From an uncultured Oscillospiraceae bacterium (GTDB taxonomy: Bacteria > Bacillota > Clostridia > Oscillospirales > Oscillospiraceae), in contig CAKTOW010000003.1 in NCBI GenBank assembly GCA_934590325.1, forward strand, positions 62,001 through 126,000: a stretch of DNA of 64,000 nt. Reading direction: 5' to 3'. This document shows, in pieces, positions 51,446 through 61,810 of the stretch. Each line of letters opens with the position of its first letter. Position 1 is the first letter of the stretch. Position numbers and translations under genes: made by a program. Under the pieces are notes generated by a model. The model ran no database searches. It was not told where the DNA came from and saw only the letters and a list, made by a program, of their open reading frames with translations.

Positions 51446-51474
51446 ATTATACAGACAGGAGGGGTGGCTGTCAA
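51446..51474 (-). promoter_or_regulatory. Perfect sigma-A promoter of rpmH
   Basis: Minus strand TTGACA (51474-51469), 17-nt spacer, TATAAT (51451-51446): a full consensus match. Confidence 0.92.
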
Positions 51475-51550
51475 CATAAAATTTGCCCGGAATACGCCGC
51501 TTTTGCGGAAAAAACAGGGAACGCGGCAGGAAGTTATATTAGAATAGGTA

Positions 51551-51579
51551 TAGACTTCGGGAGGGTTTTCTGTTATAAT
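51551..51579 (+). promoter_or_regulatory. Sigma-A promoter of dnaA
   Basis: TAGACT (51551-51556), 17-nt spacer, TATAAT (51574-51579) with a TGT extension giving an extended -10. Confidence 0.8.
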
Positions 51580-51662
51580 GATGCGGGATATTTTGCGGCG
51601 GTACACCCCCCGCCATTTTAATACGGAGGACAGATATACCTCCGGCGAAAGGGGAGCTTTCT

Positions 51663-52979
51663 TTGAATTCCATGAAAGATCTGTGGGACAGCGTGCTGAA
51701 GCGCCTGAGCGGCGAGCTGTCGGACACCACCATCAAGACCTGGTTCGACGAGGTGACGGTGGTAACTATGGAGGATTCGGCCTTCGTGCTGCACTGCAGC
51801 AACACATTTAAAAAGAGCACTATCGAGGCCCGGTTCCTGCCCCACATCAAGGCGGCGCTGCGGGACCTGTTCTCCACCGACCTGGAGGTGAAGATCCTGG
51901 ACGACCAGCAGCTGGCGGCCTATCACGGTGTGGCGCCGGACCGGCCCGGCGACCTGTCGGAGTCGGAGGCCTTTACCTTCGAGACCTATGTGGTGGGGCC
52001 CCAGAACAAGCTGGCCTTCGCCGCGGCCAAGGCGGTGACGGAGAAGCCCGGCGAGAACTACAACCCGCTGTTCATCTACGGAGACAGCGGACTGGGCAAG
52101 ACCCACCTGCTGTACGCCATCGCCAACGCCCTGCGGAAGAAGCGGCCGGATGCCCGCATCGTGTATGTGAAGGGCGACGACTTCACCAACGAGCTCATCG
52201 CCTCCATCCGGGAGAACCGGAACACGGAGTTCCGGGAGAAGTACCGGCAGACGGACATACTGCTGATGGACGATATCCAGTTCATCGCCGGCAAGATACA
52301 GACCCAGGAGGAGTTCTTCCACACCTTCAACACCCTGTACGAGTCGGGACGGCAGATCGTGCTGACCTCCGACCGTCCACCCAAGGAGATCACCCAGCTG
52401 GAGGACCGCCTGCGGACCCGGTTCGAGTGGGGCCTGATGGTGGACGTGGCTCCCCCGGACTTCGAGACACGGTTCGCCATCATACAGAACAAGGCCGCCA
52501 TGCTGGGCGTGAAGCTGCCCAGCGAGGTCACCGACTACATCGCGGAGAACATCACCTCCAACGTGCGGCAGATCGAGGGCACTCTGAACAAGATACTGGC
52601 TTACCGGGACCTGCTGGACGATCAGGTGAATGAGGAGACCGTCAGCCGCGCCATACGGGATATGCTGAAAAAGAGCAACGACTTCGCCCCCACGCCCAAG
52701 GTCATCATCGGGTATATCTGCAGCTACTTCAACGTGGACGAGGAGACCCTGCGGGGACAGAGCCGCAGCCGTGATGTGGTGGCGGCGCGTCAGATCGCCA
52801 TGTATCTCATGCGGCGGATGACCTCCATGAGCCTGAACGACATCGGCAAGGAGTTCGGCGACAGGGACCACACCACCATCATGCACTCCCTGGACAAGGT
52901 GGAGAGCACCATGCGCTCCGACCCTGCCTACGCCGAGAAGGTGAAGGAGATCACCACCAACATCAACAGCAAGAAGTAA
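51663..52979 (+). CDS. dnaA: Chromosomal replication initiator DnaA
   Basis: 438 residues. Domain I starts MNSMKDLWDSVLKRL, then a short domain II, AAA+ domain III with GDSGLGKTHLLYAIA (about 139-152) and Walker B LLMDDIQFI, and domain IV with the DNA-binding GKEFGDRDHTTIMH signature. The start is taken as TTG (51663): GGGGAG lies 6 nt upstream and the N-terminus then aligns with Bacillus MENILDLW. The ATG three codons later would be 15 nt from the site. It binds the DnaA boxes downstream to open oriC. Confidence 0.96.
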   Translation: MNSMKDLWDSVLKRLSGELSDTTIKTWFDEVTVVTMEDSAFVLHCSNTFKKSTIEARFLPHIKAALRDLFSTDLEVKILDDQQLAAYHGVAPDRPGDLSESEAFTFETYVVGPQNKLAFAAAKAVTEKPGENYNPLFIYGDSGLGKTHLLYAIANALRKKRPDARIVYVKGDDFTNELIASIRENRNTEFREKYRQTDILLMDDIQFIAGKIQTQEEFFHTFNTLYESGRQIVLTSDRPPKEITQLEDRLRTRFEWGLMVDVAPPDFETRFAIIQNKAAMLGVKLPSEVTDYIAENITSNVRQIEGTLNKILAYRDLLDDQVNEETVSRAIRDMLKKSNDFAPTPKVIIGYICSYFNVDEETLRGQSRSRDVVAARQIAMYLMRRMTSMSLNDIGKEFGDRDHTTIMHSLDKVESTMRSDPAYAEKVKEITTNINSKK

Positions 52980-53255
52980 AAAAACGCAGACTGTAAAAGG
53001 CGGAGGAATATCCACTTATTCTGTGGAATCCACGTGGATATTCTGTGGAACATCCGCACCACACACCATCCTGTGGGAAACCGGGAGAGTTTTCCAGGGG
53101 AGGTTGTGGGAAAAAAACCTTTGGAGACAAGGGGATAAGAGGTTTTTCCACGTTTTTTTCGCCTACTATTAAGACTACTGAAATAAAAGATAAGTTTATG
53201 ATTTGATAAGGAAAAACAGAACCGGAAATTTTTCGGAAAGAGAGGAACGACGGAT
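52980..53255. other. Replication origin oriC (dnaA-dnaN intergenic)
   Basis: 276 bp, much A/T-richer than the genes, with a cluster of DnaA-box-like sites. TTTCCCACA on the minus strand occurs at 53072-53080 and 53105-53113, TTTTCCACG on the plus strand at 53144-53152, and near-boxes (CTGTGGAA type) near 53021 and 53043. After the last box and a G/C-rich GCC, TACTATTAAGACTAC (53164-53178) resembles the DnaA-trio element of Bacillus, followed by an AT-rich unwinding-type tract (AAATAAAAGATAAG). Site assignment is by eye. Confidence 0.82.
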
Positions 53256-54368
53256 ATGGTGAGATTTTCCTGTGAGAAGGCATTGCTGCAGCAGGCGGTG
53301 GCGGCGGTATCCCGCGCCGTGGCGGCCAAGAGCTCCATCCCCGCCCTGGAGGGCATCCTGCTGGAGTGCGCGGACGGGCTGCGTCTGTCCGGCTACAACA
53401 TGCAGACCGGCATCCGTACCACGGTGGAGGCCGAGGTGCAGGAGATGGGCCGCATCGTGCTGAATGCGCGGCTGTTCGGCGAGATGATCCGCCGGCTGCC
53501 GGATGATATGGTGACCTTCGACGCCGACGAGAAGTTCAACGTGAAGCTGCAGTGCGGCGACGCCAGCTTCGAGCTGCCGGGACTCAGTGCCGACGACTAT
53601 CCTGAGCTGCCGGAGGTGGACGACCAGTTCTCGGTGACCATGGAGCAGCGGACGCTGAAGGCCATGATCGATCAGACCAGCTTCGCCGTATCCCTGAACG
53701 AGACACGTCCCATCCACACCGGCGCGCTGTTTGAAATCAACGACAGAGGGCTGACCATGGTGGCGGTGGACGGGTTCCGCCTGGCCCTGCGGCGTGAGCC
53801 GCTGGAGTATATCGACGGCGGCGCCTTCAAATTTGTGGCGCCGGGCAGCGCTCTGAACGAGGTGGAGAAGATCTGCGCCGACACCGACGACATGGTGACG
53901 GTGATACAGGGCAAGCGGCACCTGATGTTCGAGGCGGGCAGTACACAGCTGATCTGCCGCCGGCTGGAGGGCGAGTTCCTGGACTATCGGAACGCCATCC
54001 CCATGAACAACCCCATCACCATCGAGGTAGACAACAAGGTGATGATAGAGAGCCTGGACCGCGTCAGCGTGGTCATCAGCGAGAAGCTGAAGAGCCCCGT
54101 GCGGTGCCTGTTCAGCAGCGATAAGGTGTACATGTCCGCCCGCACCGGCAACGGCGAGGCGCGGGATATATGCCCCGTCCGCGGCGACGGGCAGGAGCTG
54201 GAGATAGGCTTCAATAACCGCTATCTGATGGATGCCCTGCGGTATGCTCCGGCGGAGACGGTGAAGATGAACCTGAACACCGGGATAACGCCCTGCGTCA
54301 TTACACCGGTGGACGATTCCGACAGCTTTTTGTACATGGTGCTGCCGGTTCGACTGAAGGCACAGTAA
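53256..54368 (+). CDS. dnaN: DNA polymerase III sliding clamp (beta subunit)
   Basis: 370 residues with the three-fold clamp architecture (about 120 residues per domain). [22 protein letters not shown] starts domain I and the end YMVLPVRL is the usual C-terminal motif. The ring tethers the polymerase to DNA. It follows oriC in the conserved order. Confidence 0.97.
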   Translation: MVRFSCEKALLQQAVAAVSRAVAAKSSIPALEGILLECADGLRLSGYNMQTGIRTTVEAEVQEMGRIVLNARLFGEMIRRLPDDMVTFDADEKFNVKLQCGDASFELPGLSADDYPELPEVDDQFSVTMEQRTLKAMIDQTSFAVSLNETRPIHTGALFEINDRGLTMVAVDGFRLALRREPLEYIDGGAFKFVAPGSALNEVEKICADTDDMVTVIQGKRHLMFEAGSTQLICRRLEGEFLDYRNAIPMNNPITIEVDNKVMIESLDRVSVVISEKLKSPVRCLFSSDKVYMSARTGNGEARDICPVRGDGQELEIGFNNRYLMDALRYAPAETVKMNLNTGITPCVITPVDDSDSFLYMVLPVRLKAQ

Positions 54369-54377
54369 AGGCACATC

Positions 54378-54456
54378 TCTTGCGCCAATACTTCGTTGCG
54401 GTGGCTTGCCGTACACAAAGTACGCCTGCGTCGCCGCGCCTCGTCTTGGTGCAAGA
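54378..54456. repeat. Dispersed hairpin repeat, copy 2, inside the dnaN-yaaA interval
   Basis: 79 bp, begins TCTTGCGCCAA and ends TTGGTGCAAGA, so the ends pair. The loop is the same CGTAC-ACAAA-GTACG as in the element at 44051-44131. It starts 10 bp after the dnaN stop and ends about 34 bp before yaaA, in a cotranscribed operon, so it should fold in the mRNA. Confidence 0.8.
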
Positions 54457-54490
54457 TCTGCACCTTTATGGAAATTGGAAGAGTACTACT

Positions 54491-54706
54491 ATGGAAACTA
54501 TCACCATCACAACAGAATATATCAAGCTGCAGGACCTGCTGAAATTCGCCGCGGCGGTAGAGACAGGCGGCGAGGCCAAGATCGTCATCCAGGAGGGCGA
54601 CGTCACCGTCAACGGCGAGGTGTGCACCATGCGGGGCAAGAAGATACGCCCCGGCGACGTGGTGTCCTTCAACGGGCAGGAAATGACCGTGGAATATGAG
54701 AGTTGA
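54491..54706 (+). CDS. yaaA: S4-domain RNA-binding protein YaaA
   Basis: 71 residues: [20 protein letters not shown] then an S4 domain with [21 protein letters not shown]. It is the small S4 protein always found between dnaN and recF in Firmicutes; it has been linked to ribosome assembly. It overlaps recF by 11 bp. The Shine-Dalgarno is weak (GGAAGAG), perhaps because translation follows from dnaN. Confidence 0.92.
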   Translation: METITITTEYIKLQDLLKFAAAVETGGEAKIVIQEGDVTVNGEVCTMRGKKIRPGDVVSFNGQEMTVEYES

Positions 54707-55799
54707 CGGCCTGACGCTGGCGGGCTGGCGGAACTACCGGGAGCAGAAGCTGACCTTCGACGAGAGCTGCAACGTCATCTACGGCGAGAACGCCCAGGGA
54801 AAGACGAACCTGCTGGAGGCCATCGTGTATCTCAGCTGCGGAAAGAGCCCCCGGGCCCACGGCGACAGGGAGCTGATCGGCTTCGACGTGCAGGAGGCGG
54901 CGCTGGTGGGGAACATATTCTCCCGGCAGCGGGAGTTCGTCACAGACATACGGCTCAGCCGCGGGAAGCGGCGGAAGATGTCCGTCAACGGCGTCACCGC
55001 CAAGAGCGCCGCGGCCCTCAGCGACGTGCTGCACACGGTGTTCTTCGCGCCGGAGGACCTGTTCCTCATACGGGCGGGGGCTGCGGAGCGGCGGAGGTTC
55101 ATGGATACCTCCCTGTGCCAGCTGCGGCCCCGGTACGCGGAGGCGCTGGGCAGCTACAACCGTCTGTACGAGCACAAGACCCGCATCCTGCGGGACAGCG
55201 AGGACAAGCCGGAGCTTTTGGAGCTGCTGCCGGAGTTCAACGAGGGACTGTGCCGCAGCGGCGCGGTGCTGATAGGCTATCGTGCGCGGTTCTGCGCGGC
55301 GCTGGCGGAGTACGCCAGGCAGGCCCACTACGAGTGCAGCGGCGAGCGGGAGGAGCTGGCGCTGACGTACCAGACCGTAAAGACCGTCGCCGACCCGCTG
55401 GGCGGACAGGAGGACATATACCGCGCTCTGTGGGAACACATGGAGAGCCACCAGGCGGCGGAGCGGGCCTCCCGCCTGTGCCTGAGCGGCGCCCACAAGG
55501 ACGACATCGAGGTGCTGGTCAATGGGCGCAGCGCGCGGCAGTTCTGCTCCCAGGGGCAGGTGCGCACGGCGGCGCTTAGTCTGAAGCTGGCGGAGCGCGA
55601 GATACACAAAAACGCCATGGGGGAGTACCCGGTGATGCTGCTGGACGATGTTCTCAGCGAGCTGGACCCCCGGCGGCAGGAATATGTGCTCAACCGCATC
55701 AGCGGCGGGCAGGTGTTCATCACCTGCTGCGAGAACGACCGGCTGGACGCGCTGCTCAAGGGCAGGGTGTTCCACATACGGGGCGGGGAGGTGCTGTGA
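54696..55799 (+). CDS. recF: DNA replication and repair protein RecF
   Basis: 367 residues, SMC-like. Walker [16 protein letters not shown] (about 29-43), signature region [18 protein letters not shown] and Walker [11 protein letters not shown] are complete. It helps load RecA on gapped DNA. It starts within the yaaA C-terminus and its stop overlaps the remB start. Confidence 0.96.
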   Translation: MRVDGLTLAGWRNYREQKLTFDESCNVIYGENAQGKTNLLEAIVYLSCGKSPRAHGDRELIGFDVQEAALVGNIFSRQREFVTDIRLSRGKRRKMSVNGVTAKSAAALSDVLHTVFFAPEDLFLIRAGAAERRRFMDTSLCQLRPRYAEALGSYNRLYEHKTRILRDSEDKPELLELLPEFNEGLCRSGAVLIGYRARFCAALAEYARQAHYECSGEREELALTYQTVKTVADPLGGQEDIYRALWEHMESHQAAERASRLCLSGAHKDDIEVLVNGRSARQFCSQGQVRTAALSLKLAEREIHKNAMGEYPVMLLDDVLSELDPRRQEYVLNRISGGQVFITCCENDRLDALLKGRVFHIRGGEVL

Positions 55800-56062
55800 T
55801 GGCCTACCTGCATATCGGCATGAACGTGATGGTGGAGGACAGGCGGGTCATCGGGATATTCGACCTGGACAACACCTCCACCTCAAAGAGAACGAGAGAG
55901 TTTTTACAGGGAGCGGAGCAGGAGGGCGTGGTACAATCCGCCTGCGAGGACATACCGCGTTCCTTCGTGGTGTGCGACCATCCCTATCACCGGCAGATCG
56001 TGTATCTGTCGCAGATCAACTCCCGGACGCTGGGCAAAAGAGCGGAAGGAAAAGGAGAGTAA
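55799..56062 (+). CDS. remB: RemB-like extracellular matrix regulator (DUF370)
   Basis: 87 residues: [27 protein letters not shown], the DUF370 signature. RemA/RemB of Bacillus are DNA-binding regulators of biofilm genes, and RemB sits between recF and gyrB. The ATG at 55799 overlaps the recF TGA by 1 bp and lies 4 bp before gyrB. Confidence 0.88.
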   Translation: MAYLHIGMNVMVEDRRVIGIFDLDNTSTSKRTREFLQGAEQEGVVQSACEDIPRSFVVCDHPYHRQIVYLSQINSRTLGKRAEGKGE

Positions 56063-56065
56063 TGC

Positions 56066-58000
56066 ATGGCAGACATGGAAAAGCAGATCGTGGATACGGA
56101 ATATAACGCATCGGAGATACAGGTGCTGGAGGGACTGGAGGCGGTGCGCAAGCGCCCCGGTATGTATATCGGCTCCACCAGTGCCAGCGGACTGCATCAC
56201 CTGGTATATGAGATCGTGGACAACGCCATCGACGAGGCGCTGGCCGGGTACTGTACGGACATCACTGTGACCATCAACGAGGGCGACACCATCACCGTTA
56301 CCGACAACGGCCGAGGCATCCCCGTGGATATACAGGCGCAGACGGGACGTCCCGCGCTGGAGGTGGTGTTCACCGTGCTGCACGCCGGCGGCAAGTTCGG
56401 CGGCGGGGGCTATAAGGTGTCCGGCGGCCTGCACGGCGTGGGCGCCAGCGTGGTGAACGCCCTCAGCGAGTGGCTGGTGGTGCAGGTGCACAAGGACGGG
56501 AAGATCTACGAGATGAAGTTCTCCCGGGGCAATATCACCAGCGAGATGACCGTTATCGGCACCACCGACCACACGGGCACCACCGTGACCTTCAAGCCCG
56601 ACCCGGAGATGTTCGACACCCTGGAGTACGACTATGAAACGCTGCACACCCGCATGCGGGAGCAGGCGTTCCTGAACGCGGGGCTGCGCATCACCATCAG
56701 CGACGCCCGGCCCGGCAGAGAGCAGTCCGAGACCATGTGCTACGAGGGCGGTATCCGGGAGTTTGTGACCTACATCAACCGGAACAAGACGCCGCTCCAC
56801 GAGGAGGTCATCTATCTCTCCGGCAGCAAGGGCGACAGCACGGCGGAGATCGCCATGCAGTATAACGACGGCTATAACGAGACCATCGTCTCCTTCGCCA
56901 ACGACATCCACACGCCGGAGGGCGGCATGCACGAGACCGGATTCAAGGCCGCACTGACCCGCGTGCTGAACGCCTACGGCTTGAAGTACGGCATGATCAA
57001 GGAGGGGGACAAGGTCTCCGGCGAGGACGTGCGGGAGGGTATCACCGCCGTCATATCCGTGAAGCTGACGGAGGCGCAGTTCGAGGGACAGACGAAGGCC
57101 AAGCTGGGCAACGCCCATATCCGCACGCTGGTGGACGGCATCGTCAACGACCAGCTGGCGGTGTATCTGGAGGAGCACCCGGTGGTGGCGCGCACCATTC
57201 TGGACAAGGCCATGACAGCCAACCGCGCCCGTGAGGCTGCCCGCAAGGCCCGCGAGTCCATCCGCCGCAAGACGGTGCTGGGCGGCGCGGCCATGCCGGA
57301 CAAGCTGCGGGACTGCAACGAGAACAACCCCGAGCTGACGGAGCTGTACATCGTGGAGGGCGACTCCGCAGGCGGCTCCGCCACGGCGGGGCGCGACAGC
57401 CGGTTCCAGGCCATCCTGCCCCTGTGGGGCAAGATGCTCAACGTGGAGAAGGCGCGGGTGGACAAGGTCTACGGCAACGACAAGCTGCAGCCCGTCATTA
57501 TCGCGCTGGGCGCAGGTATCGGCGAGGAGTTCGACGAGAACAAGCTGCGGTACCACAAGGTCATTATTATGGCGGATGCCGATGTGGACGGCGCACATAT
57601 CCGGACGCTGCTGCTGACGTTTTTCTTCCGCTATATGCGGCCTCTTATCGAGCAGGGGTATGTCTATTCCGCCGTGCCGCCCCTTTACAAGCTGACCCGG
57701 GGCAAGCAGCAGCGGGTGGCGTACTCCGACGAGGAGCGTGACCGGGTGTCCAACGAGATGCGGAACGGCGACCCCAACGTGAAAATCGGCATCAGCCGGT
57801 TCAAGGGTCTGGGTGAGATGGACGCCCACGAGCTGTGGGAGACGACTATGGACCCCAACACCCGGACGCTGCGGCGCATTACGCTGGACGACGCCATGAA
57901 GGCCGACGCCACGTTCACCGTCCTCATGGGCGAGAAGGTGGAGCCGCGGAAGGAGTTCATCGAGCAGCGCGCCAAGTACGCGGTGAATCTGGATTATTAA
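56066..58000 (+). CDS. gyrB: DNA gyrase subunit B
   Basis: 644 residues. The GHKL ATPase domain has ELVDNAIDEALAGY-type sequence (VDNAIDEALAGYCTD) and GGLHGVGASVVNALS. The Toprim domain has YIVEGDSAGGSA and MADADVDGAHIRTLLLTFFFR. The C-terminal end is standard. It supplies ATP hydrolysis for negative supercoiling. It lies 15 bp before gyrA. Confidence 0.97.
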   Translation: MADMEKQIVDTEYNASEIQVLEGLEAVRKRPGMYIGSTSASGLHHLVYEIVDNAIDEALAGYCTDITVTINEGDTITVTDNGRGIPVDIQAQTGRPALEVVFTVLHAGGKFGGGGYKVSGGLHGVGASVVNALSEWLVVQVHKDGKIYEMKFSRGNITSEMTVIGTTDHTGTTVTFKPDPEMFDTLEYDYETLHTRMREQAFLNAGLRITISDARPGREQSETMCYEGGIREFVTYINRNKTPLHEEVIYLSGSKGDSTAEIAMQYNDGYNETIVSFANDIHTPEGGMHETGFKAALTRVLNAYGLKYGMIKEGDKVSGEDVREGITAVISVKLTEAQFEGQTKAKLGNAHIRTLVDGIVNDQLAVYLEEHPVVARTILDKAMTANRAREAARKARESIRRKTVLGGAAMPDKLRDCNENNPELTELYIVEGDSAGGSATAGRDSRFQAILPLWGKMLNVEKARVDKVYGNDKLQPVIIALGAGIGEEFDENKLRYHKVIIMADADVDGAHIRTLLLTFFFRYMRPLIEQGYVYSAVPPLYKLTRGKQQRVAYSDEERDRVSNEMRNGDPNVKIGISRFKGLGEMDAHELWETTMDPNTRTLRRITLDDAMKADATFTVLMGEKVEPRKEFIEQRAKYAVNLDY

Positions 58001-58015
58001 GGAGGTCGTGCGAGT

Positions 58016-60514
58016 ATGAGCAAAAAACCCCAATACGACCCGGAAGAAATACGCTTCCCCGATCAGCACATCGTGGAAAGTCCCCTTGTGCCGGAGATGG
58101 AGAACTCCTATATCGAATACGCCATGTCCGTTATCGTGGGACGTGCGCTGCCCGACGTGCGGGACGGTCTGAAGCCCGTGCACCGGCGTATCCTCTACGC
58201 CATGTACGAGGACAATCTGACCTCTGACAAGCCCTTTAAGAAGTCCGCCACCTGCGTGGGCGACGTGCTGGGTCGGTATCACCCCCACGGTGATGCCTCC
58301 GTGTACGACGCGCTGGTGCGTCTGGCACAGGATTTCTCCATGCGCTATATGCTGGTGGACGGACACGGCAACTTCGGCTCCGTGGATGGCGACCCCCCGG
58401 CCGCCTACCGTTACACCGAGGCCCGTTTGAGCAAAATTTCCAACGAAATGCTGCGGGACATCGAGAAGGACACCGTGGACTGGGACCCCAACTTCGACGA
58501 GAGCCGGAAGGAGCCCCGCGTACTGCCCTGCCGGTTCCCCAACCTGCTGGTGAACGGCTCCAGCGGCATCGCCGTGGGTATGGCCACCAACATCCCGCCC
58601 CACAACCTGCGGGAGGTCATCGGTGCGTGTATCTGCGTGCTGGACGACCCGGAGGCCACCCTCAGCGACCTGATGGAGCACGTGAAGGGCCCCGACTTCC
58701 CCACCCGCGGCATCATCATGGGCCGCAGCGGCATCCGCGCCGCCTACGCCACCGGCCGCGGCCGGCTGATGGTCCGCGCCCGCCACGAATTCGAGGAGTT
58801 CAATAACGGCCGTACCCGTATCGTCATCACGGAGCTGCCCTATCAGGTGAACAAGCGGATGTTGATCAAGGCCATCGCCGACCAGGTGGAGGACAAGCGC
58901 ATCGAGGGCATCTCCGACATCCGGGACGAGTCCGACCGCAACGGCATGCGCATCGTCATCGAGCTGAAGCGTGACGCCAATCCGCAGGTGGTGCTGAACC
59001 GTCTGTTCGCCCAGACACAGCTGCAAACCACGTTTGCCATCAATATGCTGGCGTTGGTGGAGAACCAGCGGCAGCCGAAGATACTGTCCCTGCGGCACAT
59101 CATCGACGAGTACCTGAAGTTCCAGGAGGAGATCATCGTCCGCCGCACCCGCTTCGACCTGAAGAAGGCCCAGGAGCGCGCCCACCTGCTGGAGGGTCTG
59201 CTGATCGCCCAGGACAACATCGACGAGGTCATCAAGATCATCCGCACCAGCTACGACAACGCCAAGGAGAACCTGATGGCCCGCTTCGGGCTGGACGACG
59301 TGCAGGCACAGGCCATTCTGGATATGCGCCTGAAGGCGCTGCAGGGCCTGGACCGGGAGAAGCTGCAGGCGGAGTACAAGGAGCTGGAGGAGCGCATCGC
59401 CTACTTCCTGCACATCCTCAGTGACGAGAGCATGGTGAAGTCCATCCTGAAGGAGGAGCTGACCGCCATCGCCGACAAGTACGGCGACGAGCGCAAGACC
59501 GAGATACAGGATGTGGAGGACGAGCTGGACATCGAGGACCTCATCGAGGAGGAGCAGTGCGTCTTTACCCTGACGGAGAACGGCTACATCAAGCGAACGC
59601 CGGTCAGCGAGTACGCCGCACAGAGCAAGGGCGGCATGGGCAAAAAGGGCATCACCACCCGCGAGGAGGACAGCGTGGTGGATGTGTTCACCGCGTCCAC
59701 CCACGACTATATCCTGTTCTTCACCGACACCGGCAAGGTGTACCGGAAGAAGGGCTATCAGATACCCGAGAGCGGCAAGGCCGCCAAGGGCGTCAACATC
59801 GTCAACATCATCCAGGTGGAGACCGGCGAGAAGGTACAGGCCATGCTGCACTTCCGCGAGACCGGGGACGAGCAGCTGTACCTGTTCATGACCACCCGTA
59901 ACGGCACGGTGAAGCGTCTGGAGGTCAGCGCGCTGAAGAACCTGCGGAACAACGGCATCCGCGCCCTGACGCTGGACGAGGGCGACCAGCTGATCTCCGT
60001 GGTGGAGACCCGCGGCCACGACCGTGTGCTCATCGCCACCCACGACGGCCAGGCGGTGTGCTTCGACGAGGACGACGTGCGCGCCATGGGCCGCACCGCC
60101 GTGGGCGTCCGGGGCATCCGGCTGCGTGAGGGCGACTACGTCATCGGCGCCGCCCGCGCCGACGAGGGAAAAACGGTGCTGTCCATCACCGAGCACGGCT
60201 ACGGCAAGCGGACGCCCATCGAGGAGTACCGCATCACCAACCGCGGCGGCATGGGCATCCGCAACTACATGGTCACCGACAAGACCGGCGCCGTCGTCGG
60301 CATGAAGGTGGTGGACGGCACGGAGGACCTGCTGCTGGTGACGGCGGCGGGCATCCTGATCCGCACACCGGTGGAGAATATCCGCGTGGCGGGCCGCGCC
60401 ACCCAGGGCGTCATCGTCATGCGCTTCAAGGAGGAGGGCGACCGGGTCATCTCCCTGGCGCTGGCCGACCCTGAGGAAAAGGAGCAGCCCGCACCGGAGG
60501 AGGCGCCCCTGTGA
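58016..60514 (+). CDS. gyrA: DNA gyrase subunit A
   Basis: 832 residues. The winged-helix and tower domains carry the catalytic Tyr in [13 protein letters not shown]. The quinolone region reads [11 protein letters not shown], so the site equal to E. coli Ser83 is Ala with Ser at the next place, the arrangement of Mycobacterium tuberculosis GyrA. The C-terminal pinwheel starts near 500. Its GyrA box is degenerate: QSKGGMG instead of QRRGGRG. The gene order with gyrB still supports GyrA over ParC. The C-terminus ends in an acidic Glu/Pro tail. Confidence 0.95.
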   Translation: MSKKPQYDPEEIRFPDQHIVESPLVPEMENSYIEYAMSVIVGRALPDVRDGLKPVHRRILYAMYEDNLTSDKPFKKSATCVGDVLGRYHPHGDASVYDALVRLAQDFSMRYMLVDGHGNFGSVDGDPPAAYRYTEARLSKISNEMLRDIEKDTVDWDPNFDESRKEPRVLPCRFPNLLVNGSSGIAVGMATNIPPHNLREVIGACICVLDDPEATLSDLMEHVKGPDFPTRGIIMGRSGIRAAYATGRGRLMVRARHEFEEFNNGRTRIVITELPYQVNKRMLIKAIADQVEDKRIEGISDIRDESDRNGMRIVIELKRDANPQVVLNRLFAQTQLQTTFAINMLALVENQRQPKILSLRHIIDEYLKFQEEIIVRRTRFDLKKAQERAHLLEGLLIAQDNIDEVIKIIRTSYDNAKENLMARFGLDDVQAQAILDMRLKALQGLDREKLQAEYKELEERIAYFLHILSDESMVKSILKEELTAIADKYGDERKTEIQDVEDELDIEDLIEEEQCVFTLTENGYIKRTPVSEYAAQSKGGMGKKGITTREEDSVVDVFTASTHDYILFFTDTGKVYRKKGYQIPESGKAAKGVNIVNIIQVETGEKVQAMLHFRETGDEQLYLFMTTRNGTVKRLEVSALKNLRNNGIRALTLDEGDQLISVVETRGHDRVLIATHDGQAVCFDEDDVRAMGRTAVGVRGIRLREGDYVIGAARADEGKTVLSITEHGYGKRTPIEEYRITNRGGMGIRNYMVTDKTGAVVGMKVVDGTEDLLLVTAAGILIRTPVENIRVAGRATQGVIVMRFKEEGDRVISLALADPEEKEQPAPEEAPL

Positions 60515-61188
60515 GCGCCCCGGCGCTGGAGACTATCGCCCGGATAGAGACACCCTTTGCCGAGAAGTTCGGCGTGCCGCGGCAGAGCGGCATCGCCGAC
60601 TGTCCGGGCCGCATCGTGTTCGAGCCGGGCTTCCGTGACAAGGACGCGGTGCGGGGACTGGAGGGCTTTTCCCACATCTGGCTGATCTGGCGGTTCGACA
60701 GGGCCCTGCGGCAGGGCTGGTCGCCCACGGTGCGGCCGCCCCGTCTGGGCGGCAACGAGCGCATGGGCGTGTTCGCCACGCGGTCGCCCTTCCGGCCCAA
60801 CGGGCTGGGGCTGTCCGCCGTGGAGCTGGAGCGCGTGGCGCTGGACGAGCCGGACGCCCCGGTGCTGTACGTCCGCGGCGCGGACATGGTCAGCGGCACA
60901 CCTATCGTGGACATCAAACCGTATCTCAGCTACGCGGACAGCTATCCCGACGCGGCCGGCGGCTTCACCGGCGGTGACGCCGGGGAGATGCTGACGGTGG
61001 ACTTCCCTCCGGAGCTGCTGGCGCAGTTCGGCAGCGGGGAGCGGCACGGGCTGATCAGCGCCCTGAGCGCCGACCCGCGGCCGCGGTATCAGGAGGACAG
61101 CCAGCGGGTGTACGGCATGGGCTACGCCGGGAGAAACGTGCGCTTCCGCGTGGAGGACGGCGTGGTACACGTGGTGGAGGTGGAGTGA
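60511..61188 (+). CDS. trmO: tRNA m6t6A37 methyltransferase TrmO (TsaA family)
   Basis: 225 residues from a GTG that overlaps the gyrA stop as GTGA. The TsaA barrel begins [38 protein letters not shown] is the SAM-binding signature and [17 protein letters not shown] follows. In E. coli TrmO N6-methylates t6A37 of a threonine tRNA. The C-terminal third (about 150-225), with [12 protein letters not shown], is the usual family extension. Confidence 0.93.
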   Translation: MSAPALETIARIETPFAEKFGVPRQSGIADCPGRIVFEPGFRDKDAVRGLEGFSHIWLIWRFDRALRQGWSPTVRPPRLGGNERMGVFATRSPFRPNGLGLSAVELERVALDEPDAPVLYVRGADMVSGTPIVDIKPYLSYADSYPDAAGGFTGGDAGEMLTVDFPPELLAQFGSGERHGLISALSADPRPRYQEDSQRVYGMGYAGRNVRFRVEDGVVHVVEVE

Positions 61189-61195
61189 GAAAGCT

Positions 61196-61633
61196 ATGAA
61201 AACAGTCACGATCTACACCGACGGTGCCTGCAGCGGAAATCCCGGACCGGGAGGCTGGGGCGCCATACTCAGCTACAAGGGCGCGGAGAAGGAACTGTCC
61301 GGCGGCGAGGCATCGACCACCAACAACCGCATGGAGCTCACCGCCGTGATCGAGGCGCTGGCGCTGCTGAAGGAGCCCTGCATCGTGGAGCTGTACAGCG
61401 ACAGCAAGTACGTCATCGACGGGCTGGAAAAGGGCTGGGCCAGGGGCTGGCAGAAGCGGGGCTGGGTCAAGAGCGACAAAAAGCCCGCGCTGAATCCCGA
61501 CCTGTGGGAGCGGCTGCTGGTGCTGACGGACATCCATCAGATGCGCTGCCACTGGGTGAAGGGCCACGCGGAGAACGAGAAAAACAACCGCTGCGACCAG
61601 CTGGCGGTGGCGGAGAGCAGAAAATACAAGTAA
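61196..61633 (+). CDS. rnhA: Ribonuclease HI
   Basis: 145 residues, single domain. Catalytic acids are visible: Asp in [14 protein letters not shown], Glu in [12 protein letters not shown], Asp in [11 protein letters not shown], and a late Asp in [11 protein letters not shown]. It cleaves the RNA strand of RNA:DNA hybrids, which suits its place after replication genes. Start 7 bp after trmO. Confidence 0.96.
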   Translation: MKTVTIYTDGACSGNPGPGGWGAILSYKGAEKELSGGEASTTNNRMELTAVIEALALLKEPCIVELYSDSKYVIDGLEKGWARGWQKRGWVKSDKKPALNPDLWERLLVLTDIHQMRCHWVKGHAENEKNNRCDQLAVAESRKYK

Positions 61634-61764
61634 AAAACAGGCAGAATTCACAAATTGTTCATTGGCATTTCAAGATTCGGCCAAATTTACCGGGTAATAT
61701 AGCATCATCCAAAGGAACAACACTTCCTGATGTGATTTTCTCTCTCTCCTAACACAAACACACG

Positions 61765-61796
61765 GAAACACCCCCACCGGCCGGTGGGGGTGTTTC
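61765..61796. terminator. Perfect 16+16 palindrome terminating rnhA and miaB
   Basis: GAAACACCCCCACCGG meets its exact reverse complement with no loop bases between. It lies between convergent rnhA and miaB and can terminate on both strands. Confidence 0.82.
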
Positions 61797-61810
61797 TGTA
61801 TACACCTGAA

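Larger units (their letters stand above)
51302..51662. other. rpmH-dnaA divergent intergenic region with one DnaA-box-like site
   Basis: 361 bp. It contains both divergent promoters (separate entries), a DnaA-box-like TTTTCCACA at 51400-51408 and an 8-bp perfect inverted repeat TTGTTGCA / TGCAACAA (51410-51433) at the 5' end of the rpmH transcript. Confidence 0.65.

Noticed and set aside
55904..60196. 1430-residue minus-strand open frame opposite gyrB/gyrA
   Set aside because: Antisense shadow; Val/His/Leu-rich with no motif or start signal.
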